From: Lautropia sp.
GTDB lineage: Bacteria > Pseudomonadota > Gammaproteobacteria > Burkholderiales > Burkholderiaceae_E
DNA: 64,000 nucleotides
Direction of reading: 5' to 3'
Assembly: GCA_030532895.1 (NCBI GenBank)
Contig: JAUNKF010000009.1
Span: forward strand, 1 to 64,000
Part shown: positions 50,078 through 58,843 of the stretch, piece by piece
Layout: every line of letters begins with the position of its first letter
Position numbering within the stretch: the stretch's first letter is position 1
The notes under the pieces: generated by a model
Told to the model about the DNA's origin: nothing
The model's input: the letters and a program-made list of their open reading frames with translations, nothing else
Database searches by the model: none
Made by a program: the position numbers and the translations under genes

Positions 50078-51592
50078 ATGTCGACAATCATCAATCATTA
50101 TCTGGGCGGCGCGCGTCATGATGGCGTCTCCACCCGTCGTCAGCCGGTCTACAACCCGGCTACCGGCCAGCCAACGGCCGAGGTGCTGTTCGCCGAGAAG
50201 GCCGATGTCGATCAGGCCGTGGCCGCGGCCAAGGCGGCCTTTCCGGCCTGGGCCGCCACGCCGCCCGTGCGTCGTGCACGCATCCTGATGCGCTTTCTGA
50301 ACCTGCTCAATCAGCACCATGATGAACTGGCGATGGCCATCACCCGCGAGCATGGCAAGGTCTTCACCGATGCGCAGGGCGAGGTGATGCGCGGTATCGA
50401 GATCGTCGAATTTGCCTGCGGTGTGCCACAGCTCTTGAAGGGTGATTACAGCGAGCAGGTGAGCACCAACATCGACAACTGGACGATGCGCCAGCCGCTG
50501 GGCGTGGTGGCCGGTATTACGCCTTTCAATTTTCCGGTGATGGTGCCGATGTGGATGTTTCCGCTGGCACTGGCCTGTGGCAACACTTTCGTGCTGAAGC
50601 CCAGCCCGAATGATCCGACGCCGAGTCTGATGCTTGCCGATCTGCTGCAGGAAGCCGGCCTGCCCGATGGGGTGTTCAACGTCGTGCAGGGCGACAAGGT
50701 GGCGGTGGATGCGCTGCTCGAACACCCGGATGTGAAGGCCGTAAGTTTTGTCGGCTCCACCCCGATCGCCAATTACATCTATGAGACGGCTGCTCACCAC
50801 GGCAAGCGTGTGCAGGCTTTGGGTGGCGCCAAGAACCACATGATCGTGATGCCGGATGCTGATCTGGAAAAAGCCGCCGATGCGTTGATCGGCGCAGCCT
50901 ACGGCAGTGCCGGTGAGCGCTGCATGGCGATTTCGGTGGCGGTGCTGGTGGGGGACGTGGCGGATCGGATCATGCCGATCCTGCAAGATCGTATCAAGAA
51001 GCTGCGTATCATCGATGGTGAAAAGCTCGATGCCGACATGGGGCCGATCATCAATGAGGCGGCTTTGGCGCGTATTCGTGGCTACATTCAGGCAGGGGTC
51101 GATGAAGGGGCAAGTCTGCTTGCCGATGGCCGGGGCTTCGATCCGACAGCGGCGGGTGAGGGCTGCGAGAAGGGGTATTGGCTGGGCGCCACGCTCTTCG
51201 ATCATGTCACGCCCGAGATGCGCATCTACCGTGAAGAGATCTTCGGCCCGGTGCTGTCCTGCGTGCGGGTGCCGGATTTCGACAGCGCGTTGAAGCTCGT
51301 CAACAGCCACGAGTTTGCCAACGGCACGGCCTGCTTCACGGGCAACGGCCACACGGCCAACCGCTTTGCACACGAGGTGGAAGTGGGCATGGTGGGCATC
51401 AATGTGCCCATTCCGGTACCGATGGCTTGGCAGGGCTTTGGCGGCTGGAAGCGCAGCCTCTTTGGCGACATGCATGCTTACGGCGAGGAAGGCGTCCGTT
51501 TCTACACACGCCAGAAATCGGTGATGCAGCGCTGGCCTGAAAACATCGCCAGCGGTGCGGCTTTTGCGATGCCGACATCCAACGACGGCTGA
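50078..51592 (+). CDS. mmsA: Methylmalonate-semialdehyde dehydrogenase
   Basis: 504 residues, CoA-acylating aldehyde dehydrogenase. N-terminal [62 protein letters not shown], and the catalytic Cys in [30 protein letters not shown] and [13 protein letters not shown] match the MmsA/IolA clade. It oxidises malonate or methylmalonate semialdehyde to acetyl-CoA or propionyl-CoA, the end of inositol breakdown. Spaced 170 bases from the previous gene, with its own motif upstream, so it may have its own promoter. Confidence 0.94.
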   Translation: MSTIINHYLGGARHDGVSTRRQPVYNPATGQPTAEVLFAEKADVDQAVAAAKAAFPAWAATPPVRRARILMRFLNLLNQHHDELAMAITREHGKVFTDAQGEVMRGIEIVEFACGVPQLLKGDYSEQVSTNIDNWTMRQPLGVVAGITPFNFPVMVPMWMFPLALACGNTFVLKPSPNDPTPSLMLADLLQEAGLPDGVFNVVQGDKVAVDALLEHPDVKAVSFVGSTPIANYIYETAAHHGKRVQALGGAKNHMIVMPDADLEKAADALIGAAYGSAGERCMAISVAVLVGDVADRIMPILQDRIKKLRIIDGEKLDADMGPIINEAALARIRGYIQAGVDEGASLLADGRGFDPTAAGEGCEKGYWLGATLFDHVTPEMRIYREEIFGPVLSCVRVPDFDSALKLVNSHEFANGTACFTGNGHTANRFAHEVEVGMVGINVPIPVPMAWQGFGGWKRSLFGDMHAYGEEGVRFYTRQKSVMQRWPENIASGAAFAMPTSNDG

Positions 51593-52036
51593 TGGCTGGC
51601 TTGAAGACAACGCTGCTTCCTGCTTGCCTCCCCCTGCTGCCGTTGCTGGCAGCGGGGTGGGTGAGTGGTTGGCGGGGTTGAGAGGCTGAACCTCAGCGTC
51701 AAGGCGGCTGGATTCTAGCAAGGCTCTTTCGGCCAAATAATTTTTACAAAGAATGAGCGGATGAGATGGCGAGAGAACGCGCCTTTGTCATCAGTCTGTT
51801 GTTGGTGATTCGTGTGTGGATATCTGCTGTTTTCCCTGTGCAAGCCATGCACTCACCCGATGCTTTTGAGGTGGTGCATGGCTTTTTGTTGTGGAATTAT
51901 TTCAGAACGACAATGCCCTAGTGGGTAGAAGGGGCAGGATTGCAAGTCACCTTTTTGGGTTGTTAGATTTTTGCCACGTGCTCATTGAACGGTGGTGTTG
52001 CCGGTAATTCCTGTCAAGGAAAGGGGCTTGGGTGGC
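51593..52036. other. Spacer downstream of mmsA with strong terminator
   Basis: 444 bases. It carries a GC hairpin near 51629-51657 and a strong intrinsic terminator at 51842-51887. A 51-codon frame (51766-51921) runs through the terminator and is judged non-coding. The right end should hold the promoter of the peptide locus. Confidence 0.55.
51842..51887 (+). terminator. Strong intrinsic terminator
   Basis: Stem of 11 bp (AAGCCATGCAC with GTGCATGGCTT) plus four more pairs across a one-base bulge, a 12-base loop, then TTTTTG. It closes the inositol/mmsA transcript and insulates the following peptide locus. Confidence 0.7.
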
Positions 52037-52660
52037 ATGTTGATGAAATGGTTTGGTTGCGGGATTCCTCTGGCTCTGTGTGGGCTGGCTGGCGCGGCAT
52101 GGGCTGATGATCTTCCCCTCACGGTGGAAGATCTGATCACGGACAAGGGAAAGTTCAAGCTCGATCTCTCCTTTGCCTATGCCAACCGGGATCATCACGG
52201 CGTCTCGACAGGGGAGCCGGTACTGGTGCAGACCGGCGCCACGTCATTCGTGGCCGTGCCCGGCAGAGTGGGTGAAAGCACCGGCAACACGGACAGCTAC
52301 GTGCCAACGATCGGCTTGCGTTATGGCGCAACCGCCAAGGCCGAGGTCTATGCACGTGCCAGCATGGTGGCCAACAGTGAGCGTGGACAGGATGTGAATG
52401 GCGTTCGTACCAGCCGTTCGTCACACTTCAGCGATTTCTGGGCGGGCATCAATTATCAGTTCAAGGAAGACGGCGATACACCCGCTGTGCTGGGTTTTGC
52501 CGAGTTGGCGCTGGGCGAGCGCCGGCGTGAAGACAATGCCCGATTCAAGTCCGCAGTGCTTGGGGTTACGGTCTACAAGGCCATTGATCCTGTCGTCTTC
52601 TCCGTTACCAGCAGTTACCGCTTTGCTCGTTCGTCTCAGGAGGGTCATGAGTCCAGGTGA
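52037..52660 (+). CDS. Putative outer-membrane protein, apparently C-terminally short
   Basis: 207 residues. Sec signal MLMKWFGCGIPLALCGLAGAAWA, then DDLPLTVEDLITDKGKFKLDLSFAYAN. Alternating strands such as YVPTIGLRYGATAKAEVYARASMVAN, FWAGINYQFKED and PAVLGFAELALGE look like outer-membrane beta-strands. The protein stops shortly after YRFARSSQ, without the aromatic C-terminal strand expected for a beta-barrel. The stop overlaps a GTG that opens the next frame. Possibly truncated by insertion of the downstream cassette. Its family is not firmly recognised; an outer-membrane transporter of the peptide system is one reading. Confidence 0.55.
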   Translation: MLMKWFGCGIPLALCGLAGAAWADDLPLTVEDLITDKGKFKLDLSFAYANRDHHGVSTGEPVLVQTGATSFVAVPGRVGESTGNTDSYVPTIGLRYGATAKAEVYARASMVANSERGQDVNGVRTSRSSHFSDFWAGINYQFKEDGDTPAVLGFAELALGERRREDNARFKSAVLGVTVYKAIDPVVFSVTSSYRFARSSQEGHESR

Positions 52661-52713
52661 CGACTTTCACGGAAGCTGATGCCTCGGATCTGTTCGAGCA
52701 GACGGGGAAGCCG

Positions 52714-52998
52714 ATGGAGGTTGCTTCACTCTCTTCAAAAGAAATGAAGGAGACAGAGGGGGCTTATCTGGCGAATGTTGCAGGAGCTGCGATTGGTCTT
52801 GCTGGTTACGGGGCCTTTTGTACGATCGGAACTGGTTCGTGCAATCTTCTTGGGGCCGCTTCCGCGGCAGGTATGGGGGCTATTAGCCCGATTAGGGCTG
52901 CGACGCAAGCTGCCACAGCGGCAAGGGCTATTTGGGGGTTTAATGCCTCGGTAGCGAATGGGACTGCCCTGGGAGTCGGTTCGCATTATGGTTACTAA
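52714..52998 (+). CDS. Bacteriocin-like precursor with double-glycine-type leader
   Basis: 94 residues. The leader MEVASLSSKEMKETEGA fits the classical pattern: Leu -12, Ser -11, Glu -8, Met -7, Thr -4, Gly -2, Ala -1. The core is about 77 residues, Gly/Ala-rich, with two Cys close together (CTIGTGSC) that could make a disulfide, and aromatic residues at the end (GSHYGY). This resembles class II bacteriocins or Gram-negative class II microcins. The frame continues upstream to a GTG at 52657 overlapping the previous stop; I prefer ATG 52714 because the leader is then of normal length. Function is inferred only from leader and context. Confidence 0.6.
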   Translation: MEVASLSSKEMKETEGAYLANVAGAAIGLAGYGAFCTIGTGSCNLLGAASAAGMGAISPIRAATQAATAARAIWGFNASVANGTALGVGSHYGY

Positions 52999-53049
52999 TT
53001 TCACGCTATAAGTGGCCTAGCAGGTCGCGCGTGAATTGCATGTAACTTC

Positions 53050-53077
53050 GGAGGAGGGGTAAGAAACTCCTCCTTTG
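53050..53077 (+). terminator. Hairpin after the bacteriocin-like gene
   Basis: Perfect 7-bp stem GGAGGAG/CTCCTCC with a ten-base loop, followed by only TTTG. It may attenuate transcription between the peptide gene and the next ORF. A second inverted repeat (TTCACGC/GCGTGAA) lies at 53000-53035. Confidence 0.45.
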
Positions 53078-53096
53078 ATGGTAGCGGAGAGTCGAT

Positions 53097-53330
53097 ATGT
53101 ATTTTTTTGCGTTTTTATTAGGGGTTTCACTGGGCGTTGGTGCTTTGTATCAAAGGGGGTCTGGTCGTGAGTCTTCTAAGTTTGCAATATTTCTGATAAA
53201 TATATTTTTTGTTGTTATTTATAGTTCTTATTATAATATCTCGGAATGGAGTGAGTTCGTGTTTTCTATGTCGGCAACGTTTTTGTCTTATTTGTTTGTT
53301 GTTAAGATTTTTGGCAAGAGGTATTCGTGA
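53097..53330 (+). CDS. Small AT-rich membrane protein, candidate immunity protein
   Basis: 77 residues with two or three hydrophobic segments: MYFFAFLLGVSLGVGALY, FAIFLINIFFVVIYSSYY and FVFSMSATFLSYLFVVKIFG. A GGAG site lies seven bases before the ATG. The DNA is visibly AT-rich compared with its neighbours, with many TTT and ATA codons, which suggests recent transfer. Small two-helix membrane proteins next to class II bacteriocin genes are often immunity proteins; that is inference from position. It overlaps the following GTG start (GTGA). Confidence 0.55.
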   Translation: MYFFAFLLGVSLGVGALYQRGSGRESSKFAIFLINIFFVVIYSSYYNISEWSEFVFSMSATFLSYLFVVKIFGKRYS

Positions 53331-53911
53331 GTATTGTTTTTTCATCCTTGTCCGCATTCTTTCAGCGTGAGCAGTCGTTCTCAAGTTTTTCGTTCTCCCG
53401 CTGGCAATCGGTACTGGCCGTCACGTTGCTGGGTGTGCTGACTGGGCTTGATCCGCGTGTGTCGGCGCCGCAGCCGGGCATGCCGGAGACGGCCGTGATG
53501 TCTCCTGGTCTTGCCATCGCCTTTTCGGTGGTGTTGATCTGGCTGTGCTTTCTGGTCTGCGTCGGCGTGGTACGTTGGTGGGTGAAGCGGGACGGTCGCT
53601 GGGATGGAAATGGCGACATCTTCAATCTGTTGGCGGCAGCCTGGCTGGTGCCGGATGCCTTGGCGGCAGGGGGAATGATGTTGGGTCTCCCGCCCGTGGT
53701 GGGCATGGCGATGTGGCTGTATTCGGTTTGGGTTGCCGCTCATGCACTGGAGAGTGCCATTCCTCGGGTTTCTCTGGGGTATGCGATTGCGGGTGTGTTG
53801 ATCAGTGTGGTGCTGATGAGTCTCATCGTATTCGTGGCTTCGATCGGTATGGGGCTGTTTCTGATGGGGGGATTGCCTTCCACGATGCCAGCGCCTGCAG
53901 GAGCAGGTTGA
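53327..53911 (+). CDS. Multi-spanning membrane protein, Yip1-like
   Basis: 194 residues with about five hydrophobic helices: WQSVLAVTLLGVLTGL, GLAIAFSVVLIWLCFLVCVGVV, NLLAAAWLVPDALAAGGMMLGL, VVGMAMWLYSVWVAAHAL and YAIAGVLISVVLMSLIVFVASIGMGLFLMGG. The GDIFNLLAAAWLVPDAL region recalls Yip1-domain proteins. GTG start overlapping the previous stop, so translation is coupled. GC content returns to the level of the surrounding genome. Its role in the locus is unknown. Confidence 0.55.
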   Translation: MSIVFSSLSAFFQREQSFSSFSFSRWQSVLAVTLLGVLTGLDPRVSAPQPGMPETAVMSPGLAIAFSVVLIWLCFLVCVGVVRWWVKRDGRWDGNGDIFNLLAAAWLVPDALAAGGMMLGLPPVVGMAMWLYSVWVAAHALESAIPRVSLGYAIAGVLISVVLMSLIVFVASIGMGLFLMGGLPSTMPAPAGAG

Positions 53912-54849
53912 ATGGCAGGAAAACCATGCATGCATGGCGCAGGTCTTGCCGGAAGGACGGCAGCTGTATGGGTCATGGTTGCTGCCTTCATGTCTCTGGC
54001 GCAAGCTGCAGAGTATCCGCGCAAGGAACCGTCAGATAAGGCTGGGGCTTCGCAAGCCGCCTTGCAGATTGCCCTGCAGGCAGGTAAGGAGGGAGCGTTG
54101 GAGGGGGTTGATAGTGCCTCGGCTCAAGGCGGACATGGAAAGGCTGGTTCTCAGAAGGAGAAGGCGAAGGGCCAGAACGCCGGTCGAGACCGTATCGAGG
54201 AAAAGCGCTTGACCGGTGATGAGGAAGAGGTGCCTGAAAGGAAGCCTATGGATCAGGGGGCCTTGTTGCTGACCCAGAGTGCAGCAGGCCAGGTGAAGGT
54301 GAAAAGTTGGAAGACCTTGCGAGATGACGGCATCGTCAAGCAGGATCTGGACTATTCCTGCGGTGCGGCTTCGGCGGCCACCCTGCTCAACAGCTTCTAT
54401 GGTCAGAAGATTTCGGAGAAGCAGTTTCTGAAGGCCATGGGGAGGAAGACGGCATGGCCAGTTTTGAGGACATGGCTCGGGCCATGCCGACATTCGGCTT
54501 CAAGGCCAGGGGCTTTGCAGCTAGTTGGGATCAGTTGGTCAAGCTGAAGCTTCCGGTCATCGTCTATGTGAAGTATCGCAAGGATGACCATTTCAGTGTG
54601 CTTCGGGGCATCAGTGGCAATACGGTCTGGCTTGCCGATCCGAGTCTTGGTAACAGAACCTTCAGCAAGGCACAGTTCCTGAAGATGTGGCAGACGCGGG
54701 ATGACAAGAAAGCGCCGGCGCTGGCGGGCAAATTTCTGGCCGTCTTGCCGGCAACGGAAGAGATCGACAGGATGGAGGCTTATTTTTCAAAATCGCCTCG
54801 CCGTCAAAGTGGCGTGGCTGTGGAGCAGCTTGGCTTTCGGGGGTTCTAG
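53912..54849 (+). pseudogene. Exported C39-family peptidase, frameshifted
   Basis: The first frame (53912-54547) has a signal-like segment (AAVWVMVAAFMSLAQAA), a charged low-complexity region, and the catalytic-Cys motif LDYSCGAASAATLLN. After KAMGRK it goes out of frame. The second frame (open through 54454-54849) carries the rest: ASFEDMARAMPTFGFKA, the catalytic His in KDDHFSVLRG and Asp in LADPSLGN. A one-base loss near 54437-54453 explains the shift; one extra A there would give GKEDGMASFEDM. Intact relatives of about 310 residues are stand-alone C39-like peptidases without an ABC transporter. Either a pseudogene or a sequencing error. Confidence 0.7.
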
Positions 54850-54870
54850 GTTTCAATTTAGGGGGACAAA

Positions 54871-55632
54871 TCACCCACGAGGTGCCGGATGCGCCGGCTC
54901 ATCCGCCAGCAACCGCCGCAGTCGATCCTGGTGGTGGTTCAGGAAATCGCGCGTGACGAAGTAGTGCTCGGTGTCTTCATAGGCGATTTCCTGCACGCCG
55001 TCGGCATCGAAGTGGTAGATGCGGGCGTGCGGGTAGGCGAGCAGGATGGGGGAGTGGGTGGCGATGATGAACTGCGAGTGGGCATCGACAAGCTGGTCGA
55101 TGGCGCGTAGCGCTGCGAGCTGGCGCGTGGGCGAGAGCGCGGCCTCGGGTTCGTCCATCAGGTAAAGGCCGTGGCCCACGAGCTTGTCGGTGAGCACGCT
55201 CATGAAGGCTTCGCCATGCGATCGGGCGTGCAGCGACTTGCCCCCGTAGCCGTCCAGATAGCCGGTTTCGTCCATGTAGGTGGCGAGGTTGAAGAAGCTT
55301 TCGGCGCGCAGATAGTATTGATCGTAAGGCTTGATGCCGGGGGCGCGGGCCACCCGGATCGCCTCGAAGAGCGATGAGACCGAATCCACCGTGCTGAGCC
55401 GCACGTTCAGCGTGCCGCCCTCGGGGCTGAAGCCCAGCGCCATCGCAATGGCTTCGAGCACGGTGGATTTGCCGCTGCCGTTTTCACCGACGAAGAAGGT
55501 CACGTTCGGGTGAAAGCGGATCTCGTCCATGGCCCGCACGGCGGGGATGTTGCAGGGATAGCTGTCGTAGTCGATGGCTACATCGTCACGGAAGGACAGC
55601 CGTTGCAGATAAGGGGAGGTGCGTTTGGGCAT
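54871..55632 (-). CDS. Stand-alone AAA/ABC-type ATPase
   Basis: 253 residues. Walker A GENGSGKST at about residue 46, a Q-loop region with FSPEGGT, Walker B LYLMDEPEAALSPTRQ and the switch FIIATHSPILL. This is the family of small predicted RecF/SMC-like ATPases that lack a coiled coil and are widespread in bacteria. The start at MPKRTSPYLQRL (55632) is preferred over four extra residues. It converges on the C39 gene with a 21-base gap. The partner, if any, is unknown. Confidence 0.82.
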   Translation of the reverse strand: MPKRTSPYLQRLSFRDDVAIDYDSYPCNIPAVRAMDEIRFHPNVTFFVGENGSGKSTVLEAIAMALGFSPEGGTLNVRLSTVDSVSSLFEAIRVARAPGIKPYDQYYLRAESFFNLATYMDETGYLDGYGGKSLHARSHGEAFMSVLTDKLVGHGLYLMDEPEAALSPTRQLAALRAIDQLVDAHSQFIIATHSPILLAYPHARIYHFDADGVQEIAYEDTEHYFVTRDFLNHHQDRLRRLLADEPAHPAPRG

Positions 55633-55769
55633 GGCGCGAGGCAAGCCGCATCAGAGACTGCGGCTGCATGAATAGGCTCAGATCAGCATGTCCGGCGCCT
55701 GTGCGGTGAATGGGCAGGTTGTGTGTGGGCACGCTGTGCCTTCTTTGCGCGAGACGCCGGCAGCTTTGA

Positions 55770-56375
55770 TCATAGCAAGTGTTTCATCGCCGCTTCTTCC
55801 TGACGGATGCGGACCACCAGAATCACGGCATAGATCGGCAATCCGATGAGCATCGTCGTCCAGGCGTGGCAGAGCAGGCCGATGCCGATCAGCTCGGGTA
55901 CCACGTTGAGAAAATAATTCGGGTGCCGAACGACCCGGAAGAGCCACGAACGGTTGATGGTGTGTTGCGGGGCGATGTAGACCTTCACCGTCCAGACGTC
56001 GCCCAGCGCGTGAATCACATGAAAGAGCATCACGAGCGAGAAGGCGATGATGGCGGTGCCAATGGCGGAGGTGGTGTCAAAGCTCACCCCCCGGATCCAG
56101 GATTCGGCCAGTGCCGAGAAGTAATAGACGATATGGGCAGCCGCCATCAGCTTGGAGTTTTTCTCGCCGTGCTGCTGGGCGCCTGCCGCGATCAGGCGCT
56201 TTTCGTTTCGGATCGAGATCGAGAGGGAATAGAGACGGATTGCAAAAACCAGCGCGAAGATGGCGATGATCATCGGTGCGGAAACTCCCGGAGCATGAGT
56301 GAAGGTCGAGGCATCTTCGTTCACGCGCTGAAGCCGGTTGTCGACCGGGGCATTTGGCACCGCAGCCATGGTCAT
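55770..56375 (-). CDS. Isoprenylcysteine methyltransferase-like membrane protein
   Basis: 201 residues with about five hydrophobic segments. The C-terminal part has the ICMT/phospholipid methyltransferase motif RVVRHPNYFLNVVPELIGIGLL followed by RIRQEEAAMKHLL, which binds S-adenosylmethionine. The first 35 residues are polar. The substrate is unknown; bacterial members are often annotated only by fold. Confidence 0.78.
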   Translation of the reverse strand: MTMAAVPNAPVDNRLQRVNEDASTFTHAPGVSAPMIIAIFALVFAIRLYSLSISIRNEKRLIAAGAQQHGEKNSKLMAAAHIVYYFSALAESWIRGVSFDTTSAIGTAIIAFSLVMLFHVIHALGDVWTVKVYIAPQHTINRSWLFRVVRHPNYFLNVVPELIGIGLLCHAWTTMLIGLPIYAVILVVRIRQEEAAMKHLL

Positions 56376-56590
56376 GTGCAGCGGGCCTGACGCTGCCTGG
56401 TTGATGGGCCTGAGCGCCCGAGAACGAAAAGGGCGCTATTTATAGCGGATTTTGGCGGCGCGGGTTAGTTTCAAATGGTTGCTGTTGCGGATCTGCCGTA
56501 TGAAAGGCTTGCTGATGTCTGTTTGCTCGATGCGTTGCGCCGTCTTCGCGTGCCGGTGGAGGCGTTCGGGTGGTCTGCAGGATGCTTTGC

Positions 56591-56610
56591 CAAGCCAAGC
56601 CAAGCCAAGC
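56591..56610 (+). repeat. CAAGC pentanucleotide repeat, four copies
   Basis: Four perfect tandem copies of CAAGC (a fifth, broken, copy follows), 31 bases past the stop of the MBL gene. A five-base unit would change frame if it lay in a gene, but no convincing gene covers it. Confidence 0.8.
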
Positions 56611-56641
56611 CAGGCCCGCCCGAAGCCTGCCATGAAACATC

Positions 56642-57844
56642 TCAGGGCTGGATGACCGGCCCGAACTCGGCGGGCAGCCAGCGATAGCCTTGCCGATCCT
56701 TGGCGACATGGCCGATGCCGGGAAAGGGGAGATGCGCGCCGGCCACCCACCAACCGTTTTGGCTGGCGCGGGCGAGCATCCGCTTGCGGGTCTTGATGGC
56801 CTGTTCGGGGTCGACATCGAAAGCCAGCCAGGCGCCGGGCTGCGCAAACTGTACGGCGTGCATGTGGACGATGTCGCCCCACACCAGCAGTTGATAGGGG
56901 GCTTGCTTGGCCCGCTGTCGAACACTTGGCCGAGGGGGCGACTTCTCGGCGCCATCGATCAGCCATGACACATGACCGGGTGTGTGTCCTGGCGTCTGAA
57001 GCGCCGTCACACCGGGCGGCAGTTGATCCTTTTCGGCAAACAGCTTCAGCCGCCCTGCTGCCTGATAGGGCTGAAGCGCCTTCACCGCCATGTCGAAATA
57101 GGGCTGCGCGTCTTTGGGCGCGCGGCGCTTCTGGCGGTCGCTCAACCAGTAAGTGCCCTCACGATCGGAAAGCCAGAGTGTGGCTTTGCCGAACACGGCG
57201 CGATCGCCCTCGCCCAGTAGGCCACAGACATGGTCGGGATGTGCATGGGTGAGCAGCACATCGGTGATCTGCTCAGGTGAGACACCGGCATGCTTCAGGT
57301 TTTCCAGCAACTTGCCCACCCCATCGCCCATGCAGCGGCCGCTGCCCGCATCCACCAGCATCAGGCGATCTCCCCGGCGCACCAGCAACACGTTGATGGC
57401 CAGCTGTGAACCATCGGCCTGCTTCGGCACATGCATCTCGCGCAGCATGGTCTGCACGGTTTTGCCCGACAGCCCTTTCATCACCTCGGCAGGCAGCCAC
57501 AAGGTGCCATCCAGCAAGGCCGTCACCTGCAATTGCCCGATCTGCTGGCGGTAAACGCCTGGCACCTGAACGAAGGCGCTGGCTGGCTGTGGGGTGTTTT
57601 CAGTGACCGTTGCCGATGATGCGGTCTGGCCGGTTGCGCTGTCGGCCTGAGCCGCCTTGTCGGCCTTATCTGCCGCGTCATTGGGCGCGCCAACCACGTC
57701 GGCCACTGGCGCCACCTCGGGTCTGGCCTCCTTGGCCAGCAACCACCCTGGCGACAAGGCCAGCAAGCTGCCCAAGGCTGCGGTGGCCAGACGTTGTTGC
57801 ATCGATATCCGCCGTGCTTCGGGTTGGGTGATGGGATGGGTCAT
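56642..57844 (-). CDS. Exported MBL-fold metallohydrolase
   Basis: 400 residues. A signal-like segment (ATAALGSLLALSPGWLLA) follows an N-terminal tail, then an Ala/Asp-rich linker. The metallo-beta-lactamase zinc motif is THAHPDHVCGL at about residue 205, with GHTPGHVSWLI and VWGDIVHMHAVQF completing the site. By pattern it belongs to the methyl-parathion-hydrolase/lactonase-like group. ATG 57844 has AGGAG seven bases upstream. It follows an AraC-type regulator on the same strand. Confidence 0.82.
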   Translation of the reverse strand: MTHPITQPEARRISMQQRLATAALGSLLALSPGWLLAKEARPEVAPVADVVGAPNDAADKADKAAQADSATGQTASSATVTENTPQPASAFVQVPGVYRQQIGQLQVTALLDGTLWLPAEVMKGLSGKTVQTMLREMHVPKQADGSQLAINVLLVRRGDRLMLVDAGSGRCMGDGVGKLLENLKHAGVSPEQITDVLLTHAHPDHVCGLLGEGDRAVFGKATLWLSDREGTYWLSDRQKRRAPKDAQPYFDMAVKALQPYQAAGRLKLFAEKDQLPPGVTALQTPGHTPGHVSWLIDGAEKSPPRPSVRQRAKQAPYQLLVWGDIVHMHAVQFAQPGAWLAFDVDPEQAIKTRKRMLARASQNGWWVAGAHLPFPGIGHVAKDRQGYRWLPAEFGPVIQP

Positions 57845-57964
57845 GCGCTTTCTCCTGTCATGAATGTCTTGTCGTGAGCCTTCCTGCACCAGCACCTGAC
57901 GATAACCTGCTGAACCCGAAACGGATGCTCAAAAACCCGTTTCAGATGCTCAAGCTGCGCAGGA

Positions 57965-58843
57965 TCAATCCGGCACGTTGCCAATGTCAGCTGGATTCAG
58001 CCCATAACGCTGTTTGAATGCACGGACGAAGCCATCCGGTGACTGATAACCAACCCGGGCCGCCACGGTCTTGATCGGAAGGTTCGTCGTGTAAAGTAGC
58101 TCCAGCGCACAGGCAAGGCGGGTTTCAGACAGCAGGTGCCGAAAATGGCCCCCTTCCGCGGCCAGACGACGACGCAAGGTTGCGCCCGACAGGCCCAGCG
58201 CCTGTTCGATATCAGATGATTGCCACGGATGCGCAGGACGCTCACGAACCAGCCCGCGTATTCGCTGAGCCAGTGTTTGTACAGGTGGCGCCAACAGGGC
58301 CGTCATGCCGGCCTGGCACCAGGCCACCACCAGTGCGACCAATGCCGCACGTGCACCGGTATAGTCTCCCTGAGCCAGTGCTTCAGCCCAGGCGCGCAAG
58401 ACATGCGCATGATCCAATGATCTGAACCGTCCGATGCGTCTGCCTGTTCCTGTCACCGGTACGCCCCACACGAGGCGTGCGGCAGCGAGCACCTCTTCAC
58501 ACAAGGGAACGACCAACGCCTGATACCGGGCACGCCGGGCATCCGGATGGTGAATCAGATCCATCCGTGCACCCGTTGCCATCACCAGGACATCGCCTGG
58601 CCAGAACTCAAGGCCAGATCCCTCATCGAGCAGGTGCTTTCTGCCTTCCACCACGATACTGAATTGTGGTGCTGGAACTTCCACCGAACGAATGCCGTGC
58701 AACCGCTGGGCGCGAGCGCAGGCCACACCATCGATGGCGTCCTCGTTCAGCAGGATCGTCAGTGCGCGCTGAAGCGCTGACCCCTGAAACCCTGAGCATC
58801 CTGATGTCCGCTCCATGTCATTGCCTGACAACCCGTCCTTCAC
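57965..58843 (-). CDS. AraC-family transcriptional regulator
   Basis: 292 residues. N-terminal cupin-like arm of the AraC_N type (QFSIVVEGRKHLLDEG, PGDVLVMATGARMDL). C-terminal double HTH: SDIEQALGLSGATLRRRLAAEGGHF and LPIKTVAARVGYQSPDGFVRAFKQRYGLNP. The start is GTG 58843; ATG 58816 is an alternative. It may control the MBL gene behind it or the divergent aco operon. A GTGTCCCTAGC motif lies in the divergent spacer. Confidence 0.85.
   Translation of the reverse strand: MKDGLSGNDMERTSGCSGFQGSALQRALTILLNEDAIDGVACARAQRLHGIRSVEVPAPQFSIVVEGRKHLLDEGSGLEFWPGDVLVMATGARMDLIHHPDARRARYQALVVPLCEEVLAAARLVWGVPVTGTGRRIGRFRSLDHAHVLRAWAEALAQGDYTGARAALVALVVAWCQAGMTALLAPPVQTLAQRIRGLVRERPAHPWQSSDIEQALGLSGATLRRRLAAEGGHFRHLLSETRLACALELLYTTNLPIKTVAARVGYQSPDGFVRAFKQRYGLNPADIGNVPD

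Noticed and set aside
51766-51921. 51-codon plus frame with a signal-like hydrophobic stretch
   Set aside because: It runs straight through a strong intrinsic terminator and has no ribosome site.
54437-54453. Programmed -1 frameshift site in the C39 gene
   Set aside because: No canonical slippery heptamer of the X_XXY_YYZ type is seen; a simple one-base deletion explains the data better.
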